NCBI GenBank assembly: GCA_029378245.1
Contig: JARKIF010000032.1
Location: 558,001 to 622,000 of the forward strand
DNA length: 64,000 nucleotides
Direction: 5' to 3'
From: Roridomyces roridus
Lineage: Eukaryota > Basidiomycota > Agaricomycetes > Agaricales > Mycenaceae
The notes under the pieces are model-generated. The model did no database searches. It saw only the letters and a program-made list of their open reading frames with translations, and was not told the DNA's origin. Within the stretch, counting starts at the first letter, position 1. Each line of letters begins with the position of its first letter. Positions 1-13,570 of this stretch are shown here, one piece after another. The position numbers and the translations under genes are program-made.

Positions 1-206
1 TACAACTGCACAATAGAGCTCGGACTTGTTTTGCACTCTAGGAATTTCACGTCCGAGAAATATTCTAGTGGGTCCCAATACAACATGATGATACATTGAC
101 AAGACATACACAGCGCAGAGTCGACGCGTGGAGATGAACTGGTCCTCATCTGAAGCGAGTTTCTGTTAGAGTTGAGAGCCCCAGATGCAGTCCGACGGCC
201 GTACTT

Positions 207-1284
207 CTAGAAAATCTTCCCAATCGCCTCAACCTTGATCTTCTCTAACTCCTCCCAAGGCGGCAACTTGTACATCTCCGGCAACTTGTTCCAGAATGCC
301 TGACGTGCCGCCCGATGCTTCTCCCTCAAAGACACCAGGCAATTCCTGCAAACCTCAGTGCCGAATGCCTCCCACTCGGCCGCCCCCCATACCTCGAGTG
401 GCATGGACGGCAAGTCCCGAGTCACTTCCCGGGTAATTCTGATTGCGAAGAGTCGCGCGCGAGCACAGCTCCTGTCTGATTGACAATCGTCGCCAATGAG
501 GTCGGTGAGAAACGTCGTGACATCAACGGTCAGACTCTGACCCTGAATCTCGTGCCCGCGAAAGGATGTCATCTGGTCGTTGATACCGATTTTGGTCCAG
601 ATTTTGAGGATTTTTTCTTCAGCCAATGCTTTGAACCGGGCGGACAGATGGTAAAAGAGCTGGGGAAGAACCCAGATGGCGCCGACTTCCCGGACAAGTG
701 GGATGAGAACGCCAAAGAAGGTTTCGTCATCGAGTACCTCTGTAGGCCATGAAATCGTGTCTTTAGCAGGTAGGTGATCCTCGAGGGCATCTTTGCCGGA
801 TTCCGCCAGGTCCGCCAGAGCTACCATTCTGTCGTATCGCGACAGGGTGGTGCAGAACGGTGACGAGAGGTGGATCAGAGCACGGCGCTGTAGATATGGC
901 ACCTCGTATTTGTGGCTCAGCCGAAGAACTCCGACGACGGTCTCGAGTTCCGTGCGACTGGGATGCTCCATAAAGAACCTGTACTGTATCAGTCCCCGGG
1001 CCTACCCTCGAAACAACACGGAAGGACACTCACTCAGAGTCGAAAATAGCTTTCAAAAAAACATTTACCTCGACTGCTGAATCATGGAAGCACACAAGGG
1101 GACATCCCTCGACGAGCTCGGCGTCGGACGGCTGCGGAAACGAGAGCATATCCCTGAAGACCGGCGAGCGCGCGGCCAGGATGCCGCGATGTACTCGGAA
1201 CTGGCTGTTTTCCGCCTGGATAACGATATTTCCGTCATCGAACCAGAGCTCGGGGGTGCGATGAGGCGTGTCATCAGTTTGCAT
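207..1284 (-). CDS. BTB/POZ-domain protein, two exons
   Basis: Exons are 1034..1284 and 207..978; the 55-nt intron (GTGAGT...CAG) splits a Glu codon, giving 340 aa. The N-terminus reads like a fungal BTB domain (LWFDDGNIVIQAENSQFRVH, then ILAARSPVFRDML and VFLKAIFDSE). The second exon has VVGVLRLSHKYEVPYLQRRA, which follows the BTB core in agaricomycete paralogues. The C-terminus (FWNKLPEMYKLPPWEELEKI) is also conserved in the gene at 25657 and in a fragment at 62013. BTB domains mediate dimerisation and often recruit substrates to Cullin-3 ligases; that role is inferred from the family. The start is the ATG at 1284. The gene lies in the left arm of the inverted duplication, and its partner in the right arm survives only as a C-terminal fragment. 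Confidence 0.85.
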
Positions 1285-1578
1285 GTCGTGGCAAAGGACA
1301 AGATGTGATTTGATCCCGGCCGATCAAACGCGACCACAGACCATGATAAATCAGACGCGTTGTGCCAGGGCAGTGGCGCGATCATCAGTTTGGTGTAGTT
1401 AGGTGTGATGTGTACGTAGATCAGATTAAGTAGGCTTGCTTTCCGCCATATCCACGGAGCCTCTCTGCCTGCTTGAGTCGCTCCCTGCTGTTCATCCCGC
1501 CCCTGACTCCCCCAGCGTCGGTAATCTCTCTCGACAGACCTACCGTGGCTCCGTAACGCGGTGGGAGATAACACTCCA

Positions 1579-1924
1579 CATCAGTGTTTTAACATTTTGA
1601 TTGCCAGGTATTTGCCGTTATCAGGTTGTGACAACCTCACAACCACCGAGACCAAACCGAGACCCGGTTTTTCCTTGCTAGAAAATGCAACCAGAATCCC
1701 TGGAGGAGCTCAGAATAGCTTTAAAGTCATGTACCTGCATTTTATTCAATGGGTCAAAACTCTAGTTGGAAAAAAATAAAATGCATTGATGAAGGATCGA
1801 ACAGGGGAGGTTGTGGCCTTTCGGACATGAGGTTGTCAGGTTGTCGGAATTCTGCCGGTTGTCGCGTTTTGGCAGAGGTTGTCAGGTCGTACGACCTGAC
1901 AATCAAACTGTTAAAAGTCTGATG
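1579..1924. repeat. MITE-like element with ~30 bp terminal inverted repeats
   Basis: The ends are inverted copies of each other: CATCAG, TTTTAACA and TTTGATTG are shared in order, about 26 of 30 positions. The interior is rich in AGGTTGT/ACAACCT words in both orientations, including a palindrome around 1886-1900. No open frame is convincing. A target-site duplication could not be fixed. The 1285-1578 stretch between it and the BTB gene holds only the presumed BTB promoter. Confidence 0.5.
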
Positions 1925-2004
1925 CATCTGAGATCTCAACCAAGCATATCCTTCGGAGTCGTGTGTGTGGGTATAGTTCTAATTATGGGCGATATAGCGT
2001 GCAA

Positions 2005-2170
2005 AAAGTTCTTCCGACAACTTTGGGATTTCTCATGTAATTTCACTCACAACTTCCATTTTCAAGAATACAACTCGGATTTGCAGGGATACATCTTCAA
2101 CTTTGGCAGATACAACTTACCCCGCCAACAACCACAACTTGGACTTTTGGTAATACAACTTCACATGGTT
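2005..2170. repeat. subterminal ACAACTT repeat array, left end
   Basis: At least six ACAACTT or near variants in about 165 bp, all in the same orientation, just inside the left TIR. They mirror the AAGTTGT array at the right end and are plausible transposase-binding repeats (inference). Confidence 0.6.
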
Positions 2171-3972
2171 TTTTTGGCAAACCTAGTCAAGGCTCAACTT
2201 GACCCACTTGAAACCTTCCAGGACTCCACGGCTCCGCCGGTGGAGGGTTCGGGAGCGGACCGAGACGACGGTGACACTCCTGGATCAGTATTTGGGGCTG
2301 CAGACGAGGCCAGATCAGTGGGGGTTGATGAGCATGGAATCAGAACTCTTGTAGCTATCATTCCCAGCGGCGAAATCATCGGGGATTTCCCAGTGAATGG
2401 TTTAGATATATGTAGCTCATAGTTGTTCTTTGTCGCGGGCAGTCTCCAGTTGGTCTCCAGAGTGAATACAATAGTCAACCAGGGTACTATATGGGACGGT
2501 CTTATTGGCCACCTAAGGGGTTTCGAGCCGTTGGGCAAGGATTCAGACAATTCACCAAAGAATCGACGGCCCATGGTGGTAGACTGGCCTCGTACGAGTA
2601 GAACGAGCCCAGGGTCGGCCGGTTCTGTCCACTTTTGGTGACATGGGAAAGATTTTGCGGCGACGGGTCTAAAAATGGCCTAACCGGCTAACCTGGCCAG
2701 GCGTGGGAGCCGCCCCGATGGACGCTCCCTGAAGCAACATTTGAGTAAGGATTCGTTGTATGGATGCTCAATACACTTGGGGAAGATGAATGGATACATG
2801 GGTGAGGCCGATATGAGACAAATTCAAGCATGAATGGGTAGGTAGAGTACGTAGACGGGAGGAGAAGCGGAGCATGCTGACACGCCGTACTGGGGAGTCA
2901 AGACCTCGGAAAGCCACCGGATATGCTCCTAGGACATGAAATCATGTAGTGAGGCATTGGGGGACATGCTGTGATGCGTAGAGAATGGAATCTGGGAGGC
3001 GGCGAAAAGCTGGTGTGAACACGTCACGTTGCTGGCTCCCGTTCAACGTCGACGAGAGGTAAACAAGCAAGATAAGCTCTCATATCCAGGGTGGGAGTGT
3101 TAGGAACGCACCTGGATTGCTACAATTCCCGCCGAGTCCCCTACTCTCTGAAAGAAAACTCGATATGTGGGTGTGGTGAAAAATGGATGTTTGCGATGAA
3201 TGGTGGCAGCGAGGAGTCAGGAATATGGCCAAGATCTTGTCAAGGGCACTCAGGGAAGGGTTGATATTTGCTTTAAGGCGGTGCGAGGTCCCGGGAGCAC
3301 AGCACCAGCATCGCGCGGGATACAGGCGTGTCGAGTAGCTCCGTCTTGATGCGCTTGGTCGCCAGCAAAAGGGTGCGCAGCGGAGAGGATGGGGAGGAAA
3401 GGCGTCTGAGGAAGGGCTGAGGAGTAGCGAGAGATCTTGCGAGCAGAACGAGTACACGAGCTCGTCAAACGGCGGGGTGGTCGTGGAGTGAGAGGCGATT
3501 GACTGCCAGCGATGCTAAGGAATCACGTGTTTCAGACATCCGCCCCGGTTGTTGACAGGCACAGCATCACGTCAATTCCGTCAATCAACCCCAATTTCGG
3601 TTCAAGACGAGCCATTGACATCCCTTGCAATATGCGACCACAGCCAGGTAGAAATATTCGACCGACAAGCTTGTATGGAGCAAGTGGCCAGGTAGCCTGT
3701 GCGGCCAGGTGGGGGGTCCCATATAGTATGGGCTCTGGCAGGGCCTTCGACCTGTTGAAAGTCAATGAACAAATTGATTGATAGTACACTGAGAGTACAA
3801 CGTCTGGGGCTTGAACTTGCAAGCCCCTCGTATATATACTAAATCCTATGCTGCGCCGCAGCCCGGTATCCTATAAATCTCAATATTCCATGTCCGTGTC
3901 CGTGAATGTCCTTTCCGAGACTCCGTGTATTCTCACCGCTCCCAAATGGCTCCGAGGTATTTCCGAGAGTGA

Positions 3973-5395
3973 CACAGGGGGCATCAGCCGTGGCACATTT
4001 TTTTGTGTGCCAAGGTGGCACTTGGCGCGCAGTTGGGCCGTGGACATAAAACCACGTGCCTAGGTGCTCTTTTGATGTGCATGAGTTCGAATCTGTGCCT
4101 ATGTACCCATTTTCTTTGCCCGACACATTTGGTGATTCTGACCGCCGAACAACTTGTTTATAATTCAACTAAACTGTGGAGAATAATTCCTGACCCATTG
4201 AGCGAATTTAAAACATGATTCGCAGCATGTTGGGTGGTGTCATTGGGTATTCCTGCACCGGAGTCACTCCATTTCCCTGCAACAAGCATGGCCACAGCAT
4301 GGAGGGTATCAACAGTATTTTTACATATATTAAAGGCCCTCTATGTGGACACTCACTCCCTCAAGATATAATGTCTATCCTTATATCACGACACTCCCGG
4401 CCAATTGTGAAGGCCGGGGAACAAAGGAAATTCACACGTAATGTCCAACTTCCGGCCAACTACGCGCCAAGTGCCACGCAACTTGGAAGTGCTACCTTGG
4501 CACACTTGCTTACATTCCGCCGACGCCCCTATACCCTTTTGGGATGGACACCGCCTCAGTGATCGCGGCGAGCCACGGCAGACAATTAATGTGCCGGGCT
4601 GCCGCTTTGACCACACAAAACCAAGTCCGTCTCAGTACACTCGCCGATTTCGAATGAGAAGGTTATGGACGGAACACGGTTGCAGACATGACTAACTACG
4701 CCCAACGCCACACTTCCATCGGCGCGACTATAGTACGAGACTACGAGTCCGCAATGCACTTGCAAGTCGTCCGTCCGTTTGGATAGTGGGGTCAAGCGTC
4801 GAGGTGAGATGGTGACGGCAGCAGTAAGGACGATGCGAAGCATGGTGGTGGGGCAGGACGAAAGGGCCGGGGAGCAGGCGAAGGGGAAAGGGAAGAGCGA
4901 GCGCAGGGCGGCTGATAGTCGTTGGGGGAAAGATCGGACGCGACTCGCTGGCGTCGAATATGAGCCTCCGATCGAATGGAGTGGTAGCTACTACATGTTG
5001 AATTGGTGTTAGAACGAGTGGTAGTCAGATAGGCGAGGTAACGCACCGGCGCGGTACTGCGACCAATCTACACTTACCATCGGCTTCACGTTGAGGCCCG
5101 ACTACCCTGGGCGAGGTCGGCCGGTGGAATGCTCGGGCATTGGCGAGGTTACCGTTGATGTCGAGGCCGAAATTTGGCGGGATAAAGATACGGGTGACGG
5201 AGGTAATGGGAGAGGAAGGGAGGCTGGTGTTTGGCACCACAAACACTTTGCGGCACGGTGATGGCAGACATGGGTGCCGACAGGATGCCGCCATCAACGA
5301 GGCGGTGCCCGTCCCATTCGGGTATAGGGGCATCGGCGGAATTCGTTGAGTGCCTTGGCACACAAGGCAAAGTGCCACGCTTGATGCCCCCTGTG
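3973..5395. mobile_element. nested 1.4 kb TIR element with CACAGGGGG ends
   Basis: The terminal inverted repeats start CACAGGGGGCATCA and agree at 21 of 23 positions; weaker similarity continues inward (TGTGTGCCAAG). The 3-bp sequence TGA flanks both ends (3970..3972 and 5396..5398). CA-initial TIRs with 3-bp duplications fit a CACTA/CMC-like element. The interior contains a further inverted pair (about 4486-4575 against 5265-5365), so it is probably composite. No transposase was recognised. Confidence 0.65.
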
Positions 5396-5944
5396 TGACT
5401 GAAGTGCCGATTGCCCTTCCAACACGACCTTGGGTGAAGTTCAAAGGTTTCTTAGCTCTTTCGGTCTTCAATCATTTGTTTAGTGAAATCCCGCGGGTTC
5501 ATTCCCCTGTCATTGATGATCTGAGGCCCACTCAAGCCCTCCCCGGGATGACCATCGATGGATATTGCATCACATGCAAATCACATGAGTGGTTGGAATA
5601 TCGCAATGGGCTAATCCGGCCCATAGACCAGTGCAAACACTTGAGCTCAATCCATTGGGGCTACACAATCATAGAGGTTGAGATCTTTGGTTTCAACCAA
5701 GTCATCAAATATTGATGCACATCAGCGCTGAGCCCTGTGTGGACCCAGACACCGAGTCACAAAAGACACTTAGAAGACACTTAGCTTGGATCGAATACTG
5801 GAGTGATTTTTCCAGCCACGGTCTGGCCACTGGACTGACCTTCCGGCAGAGTCATCGATTCGTGATCAACTGATTCCCATCACCGCATCAATCACTTTCT
5901 ACTGGCGATCAGCAAGTGATCAGGATCAGGATGAAAGTGGTGGT

Positions 5945-6125
5945 TGCCAGAATCAAAAGTTGCAGGGCAACGACTGAAGTTGTAGGCAAAAAGTTGAGGT
6001 TGCGAAGTCAAGGAACCAAAGTTGTAGTTGTAAAAATGAAGTTGTAGTTGTAAAAACTGAAGTTGTAGTTGTAAAAGCCAAAGTTGTCATTGTATTCGAC
6101 GCTGAAGTTGCAAAAACTTTTTGCA
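5945..6125. repeat. subterminal AAGTTGT repeat array, right end
   Basis: AAGTTGT/AAGTTGTAGTTGT units repeat at least seven times just inside the right TIR of the 1984..6141 element, inverted relative to the left array. Three consecutive units share AAGTTGTAGTTGTAAAA. Confidence 0.6.
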
Positions 6126-6188
6126 CAATATATCTGCCATATTCTAATTTCTCTGCGTATGTATAGTAATAGTGTAGAAACTCCTTGT

Positions 6189-7525
6189 CTATGCAGTCAC
6201 ATCAAAGAAGAACGCCGGATTCGAGGCGTTGACGAAATTCCACACAATCTCCTTCTTCAACCCGGCCTTCTTCCAACCATTCAAAGACGCAGGGAAATAC
6301 GGCAACGATCCAGCCGCACTAGCATCATGCGCCACGAGCACCAGAATATCCTCATCGGCATCGAACGTCGCGATCTTTTCGAGCGACACAGCGGCAGTCG
6401 ATGGGTCGACATACACTGAATCCGGAAGGTCGGAGATGGACAGCAAGGGCTGCGCGCGGGAGGGAATGTCAAAGGACCCGTTATGCGTGCGCGGTGACCA
6501 GAAGAAGTCGGTCGAGATGGTGCTGCGCGCAGAGGCGACGAGGTCTCCTGGGCAGGGGAAGTTGTGCTGGAAATCGGGGAATGGGCGGGCTTCGGCTACG
6601 TGGTGGAACGTGTCGCCACCCATGGAAATAAAGGTCGTAGGCGTGACACGAGCGAGTGCACTCATGTGCCCCAAGGCGTGCTGCAGATGGTTGAGATTAT
6701 TTTCGTGAGGAAGGTAAAATACTCACACCGGGCGTGTTGAGAAGATAGAAGCTACCGTCGCCGAAAAAGTCGATGGCGGGCAGGCCACTGAAGCTGAGCT
6801 TGGTGTTAGAAAAGTCCACCTCGGTGATGTTGTGGCCGCTGTGGGAAGATAAGTATCGAATAAAAGACGTGGAATGTCGGCTCACGCAAAATCACTCTCT
6901 TGCAACTGGGCGTTAGGGAAGGTCGTGTTGAAGGTCTCAGTGTTTGTGCCTTGCCCGTATATCAGGCCGGTAGTGTTGGGAAACTTGGACATGTCCCCGA
7001 TGTGATCAATGTGCGAGTCTGGGGAATATGAATCGCTATTCAAGGACGGCGGAGGCAAAACGTACGGCTGTCAAGAAGATCAGCCACGAGTCAAGGGTAT
7101 GGATGCAACTGTACACACCTCCAGATGACAGCGTCGATACTCGTTAGGGGAATGCTACCGTCCTCAAGGAGCTCGGTGATATCCTTGTCCTCCTTCAGAG
7201 ACGCCAGTCCTGCGGTTATGGCGCTCGAGAAAGCAGGCGCAAGGTTCTGTGGGTCCTTCCGTATGCCAAGGTCGAACATATGGCGCGTTTGGTGGCTCTT
7301 GGAAGTATTGTGTTCGATGAGGAAGGAATACATGGGGAATGTGACGGATTCATGTCCTGGGACAACGGGATTGGCGAACGTATGGGTGGCGTTGATGAGT
7401 TCCAGGAATCCGACATTGAAAACTTTGACGGAGACTGTGGCGCTGGATTGAGGGATGCCAAAGTCCTTATAGGACGCACGGGCTTGGCCAGCGAGGAGGA
7501 GCAGAAGAGCGGATGGAAGGAACAT
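6189..7525 (-). CDS. secreted metallo-beta-lactamase-fold hydrolase, copy 1
   Basis: Exons are 7119..7525, 7066..7067, 6886..7018, 6727..6838 and 6189..6680, giving 381 aa. The start is the ATG at 7525, 35 bp downstream of a TATA-like box; it begins a signal-peptide-like stretch (MFLPSALLLLLAGQARA). The zinc motif HxHxDH appears as AVIWSHSHIDHIGD only if a 2-nt exon (CC) between two introns of 51 and 47 nt is included. Skipping it or retaining either intron shifts the frame or adds a stop. A later His motif (NTPGHALGHMSALAR) and an Asp (VLVAHDASAAG) fit the remaining metal ligands. The substrate is unknown. An almost identical gene lies at 60534..61869 in inverted orientation; copy 1 has one extra codon in exon 3. 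The gene diverges from the F-box gene at 8069. Confidence 0.85.
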
Positions 7526-7559
7526 GGGGTGAACTGAGTTTGACCGAATGTGTTGAGGG

Positions 7560-7567
7560 CCTTTTAT
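7560..7567 (-). promoter_or_regulatory. TATA-like box of metallo-beta-lactamase copy 1
   Basis: ATAAAAGG on the minus strand, 34 nt before the ATG, and at the same distance in copy 2. It supports the downstream ATG as the start. Confidence 0.5.
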
Positions 7568-8068
7568 TGGAAACGGGAATAAATTGCGCACTGGAGATGC
7601 CGTTTCAGAATTAAGCAGGATTAGCAGTGCGCGGCGCGCCCTGGCGCTGGCGGTGACAAGAGACTGCGCTTAGCTGCGGACATACAGCTTTTTCACGTCA
7701 GCAACTCTATCCACTCCACGGCAGCGACGTAGTGTGGCTGTTGTCGATGATACGGCCAGGCGGATAGACGGGAAGGCTGTCATTCGAGGCGCGAAGACAG
7801 CGGCCAGAGTACTTACGAATCATTCTCGGAGGCCGGCCCGGGGGCGGTAAGCACGGAGCATCCGTCTTTGAGTAGCTTTGGATCGGCTGTATGTTCATTC
7901 AAATTGAGCGAATCGAGTCCGCAATCTGGAGACTCGGAGAGTGGTGCGAGTTTGGGAGCAAGGAGTGAGGCCATCATGATCTACATCGTGATCCGGTGAT
8001 GTCACTGTCACACGCGCCACTCGTCCTTCACCGCCATCACCGACGGAGCGACGGAGCTGACATTCAAA
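7568..8068. promoter_or_regulatory. divergent intergenic region
   Basis: About 500 bp between the divergent metallo-beta-lactamase and F-box genes. It is partly conserved at 59987..60491 in the other arm. No open frame is convincing; it presumably holds both promoters. Confidence 0.4.
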
Positions 8069-10472
8069 ATGGCGGGCAACTCTCTTCCCGACGAGATCAT
8101 CTCGGAGATCCTCTCGCCTGCCCTGCAGGTCCCGGATCACAAATTCGCTGACATCGGCGAAGAATCTCCCTTTGCAGAGTACGCGGAATCACCCTCGGCC
8201 TATCTCCTCGTCTGCAAGGCCTGGCTGCGCGTTGCGACACCGCTCTTATACAATGTGGTCGTCATCCGCTCCAAGGCACAGGCCAAAGCTCTCGCGCAGG
8301 CCTTACTCAAAAACAAAGACCTCGGGCAGTTTATCAAGCGTCTCCGGGTCGAAGGCGGATACGGTGCCCCGATGCGCACCATTCTTCAATCCTCGCCAAA
8401 CATTTCCGACCTCTCCATCTCCCTCAACATCTTCTCTTCCGACAGCACCTCCGGCCTTTGCGCTGGCCTTCCTCTCGTGAATCCCACACGATTGATTTTC
8501 CAAATATGCAGAAAGACGCCGGCGAATCAAATGGTCACGAAACTAGTGACGACACTGCGAAACTTGGCCCCAAACTGGGACCGCCTAGTCCGTACACTCC
8601 TTTCCTCCGACAAGTCAACACTGAAGCGATTACAGTCCGTGCTGAAGATACCAAGCTTTCTTTACCAGGACGAGCTATTGGAATCTCTCAACGAGATGCG
8701 TACTATACACACACTCGTCGTGCCCAGTCTTTTCGCTGCCGCTTGGTTCTTCCGGATTTTCAAGGATTCCCCGCTACGATGCGTTCAAGTCACTGAGGGC
8801 GTGTCGGGTGATCTGGAAGGATTTTTGGACAACTTCAAGGGCCTCGAAGCGATGATACGGTTTACCAAAGAAGAACGCGCAGGGTGAGTACCTCTGACCG
8901 TATCTCGTCCTGAATCTTTGAGGATTTGTGTCCAGGTCTAATACTGCGAGCTCTGGCGATCTTACCGTGGCGCAGATTGGAGCCCCTTCGAACCCCGAAT
9001 TCATTCCTATGGAGGCTGCGAGGACCGAGGTCAAAGAATTCATCTGGAAACGGATCTTGTATTTCGCACTGTCGGTCCCAGAATTGGAAGAAGAGCCAGA
9101 GAGCAAGATACCTCCCCAACTGCCTATCCTGCTGGTCTCCAAATATTTCAATGTACGCGTGCTCAGAATCCAAGATCCTGGCTAATGGATGGCTCCAGCG
9201 ACTCGCACTTCCATACTATTACGCGCACATAATCCTGACGAAATATGGGTATTCATCGAACCTGGTGTCAGTTGTCGAACGGAACCCTTGGCTGGGCAGT
9301 CACATTCGCACTATCGTGGGCGAGCTCGACGAGTCTTACGTTGTCGAGTCTGACTACAGCTCGGACGATGACAGCGAGGCTGCGCAGCGAGTGCGTGCCA
9401 GGCGTGACTTGGCGGCTGTGATTCTCAGTCAGACCACGGGCCTCGAAGCGTTACTCTCCCAAGACGTATACAGCCCCGGTGACACCCCTGACCGGTCCGA
9501 CGGCGGCATTTCGTGGGAAGCACTGGAGATCGCGCTGGAGACCTGCGGTTCTACGTTGCAGAAGCTAGCCACTCGCATCTGCGCCGCTTCTTCGCCCATG
9601 GCGCCGATTATATTCTCCCGCTTCACCGCGCTCAAATCGTTGGTTTGGGAGTGCAAGACTCTATTTGACCTAGACGAAATACCCTCCGCGGCGCTACCTT
9701 GCTTAACGGACCTAACTCTTGCTAAATTCCACCCTTCCTTTGTGGTCGCTTTGACGCGTATGGAGTACGAATTGCTGCATCTCTGTCCCGTTCGCTGCTG
9801 ATTTGTAGTCAGGCTGCCCTCCCTTCGGACTCTGGTTCTCTGTGAGCATGAGACCGAGCCGACCATGGATTTTTTGCGCTCCCACGGAAACAAAGTGGTC
9901 GATTTGACATGCTCGTATGGCGAAGTGGGGACAAAGCATATCTTTGAGCTTTGTCCCAACATCAAAATCCTCGGATTGTATCTGCCGCACCCGGTGCGTT
10001 TTGTTCTGTCTTCTACCAGGGATAAGTCCGTGCTGACATCTCGCGTCAGAATTCCCCTACTCTTAAGGTCACGACGTCCTTCGTTTCGGAGAATGTCATA
10101 TCAAGCACACTGGGAAAGGTCGTCCTGCATGATTCATATCTGTGCGTCCACCTCCGCTCTTCATCTACCGCTAGATCTCAACTTTTCAAAAGTCACAGAA
10201 ATCCGTACTGGGAAACCCTGTTCTTGACGCTCAACTCACGCTGCTTCCCTTCTTTGCGTGAAATTCAGGGAAACGGGTGCCAATGGCCGACAAACGAGTG
10301 AGTTGACAACTCAGATCAAGTGAGATTTATCTGTTAACATTCGATTGAATTCAGACGCGACATAGCCAAGAGCCCTTGGGTGCGCTGGGCTGAAATCCTT
10401 GCGAAAAAGGATATCAGTTTGGCTGATTATACTGGAAAGAAATGGCGTGTGAGACTCAAGGTTGTCAAATAG
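8069..10472 (+). CDS. F-box protein, intact, 7 exons (copy A)
   Basis: Exons are 8069..8883, 8936..9152, 9199..9764, 9813..9993, 10050..10141, 10175..10297 and 10355..10472, giving 703 aa with all phases consistent. The N-terminal F-box-like segment has LPDEIISEILSPALQVPD, then SAYLLVCKAWLRVATPLLY and VVVIRSKAQAKALAQAL, the arrangement of the expanded agaricomycete F-box family. The rest is leucine-rich. The C-terminus ends KKWRVRLKVVK. F-box proteins link substrates to SCF ubiquitin ligases through Skp1; the substrate is unknown. The ATG at 8069 starts directly at the F-box. It is the best preserved of five family members in the window and ends 40 bp from the convergent SDH1 stop codon. Confidence 0.87.
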
Positions 10473-10512
10473 CTGTTTCACAAGTTTGTCAAAATGAATA
10501 TTGGTGAAATTC

Positions 10513-12992
<2,480 letters not shown>

Positions 12993-13570
12993 GAAACGGG
13001 TAAGGAAGCAGGGTATGGGATCAGACGCTAAGCGCTGCAGCCAATCACATGAGCCCCATTACTGAAAAGCGTTCTTCCAATTCCCGGTCGCGTTGCAGTC
13101 GCGTGCATCTAGACCCGCTCCAGTTGAAGGGCGATTGGGACGCAGAGGAAGCGGCGGAAGGTCTCGGAAAGGTGGATTTTGATCAGACATCTGATCTTGA
13201 TTTCAAGCTTGATTCTGACGTCCATGGTCTGTCGGCGCCGCACCCAGCCTCAGTCCGCTGCTTCCGACTGACCACAGGCCCCACCGCTTGGAACTCGGTG
13301 ATTTTGGGCTCAGTCTAATGTAAATTTCGTATGTGACAATCATATCCGGGGGTGGGCGCTCCCCATTCACAGGCTCCCATCGAAAGGACGGGCGCGAAAC
13401 CAACCAATGGGCTTAAAATGCAAATAGAAGAGCCCCTTGTCACTGAACTCGCGGCCACCTGGATATCCCCCGTATCTGTTTCGGAGTCCCGCAGCCTAAG
13501 CGCAAATGGCCGCCCGACTCATCAACGTATATGTAGGTAAGTATTGTCTTTGTTCTTCCCAATCTCTACG
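12993..13570. promoter_or_regulatory. divergent intergenic region SDH1 / adenylating enzyme
   Basis: 578 bp between two divergent starts. No open frame or repeat stands out; it presumably contains both promoters. Confidence 0.35.

Larger units (their letters stand above)
1984..6141. mobile_element. 4.16 kb TIR DNA transposon, non-autonomous, with nested insertion
   Basis: The termini are 27-bp inverted repeats (1984..2010 and 6115..6141) matching at 23 of 27 positions; both start TATGG and end GTGCAAAAAGTT. They are flanked by the direct repeat TTCTAAT at 1977..1983 and 6142..6148 (7 bp, or 8 if the boundary shifts by one base). Inside each end lies an array of ACAACTT words in opposite orientation, as in transposons with subterminal repeats. 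The homologous position downstream of the second metallo-beta-lactamase gene (about 61905) has a single TTCCAAT and no element, which supports insertion here. The interior has only short frames and no recognisable transposase. A 1.4 kb element is nested at 3973..5395. Superfamily is open; hAT and KDZ (Kyrpia/Dileera/Zisupton) elements make 8-bp duplications. Confidence 0.75.

Noticed and set aside
1811..2422. 203-codon open frame crossing the left end of the 4.16 kb transposon
   Set aside because: It spans the MITE end, the target duplication and the TIR, so it cannot be an inherited gene; no domain.
5940..6125. Possible CRISPR array from the regularly recurring AAGTTGT words
   Set aside because: Units are short, spacing is irregular, the array mirrors the opposite transposon end, and the host is a eukaryote.
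7091..7591. Longer N-terminus for metallo-beta-lactamase copy 1 (and the equivalent 60468 start in copy 2)
   Set aside because: The upstream start is GTG, lies upstream of the TATA-like box, and would bury the signal peptide.
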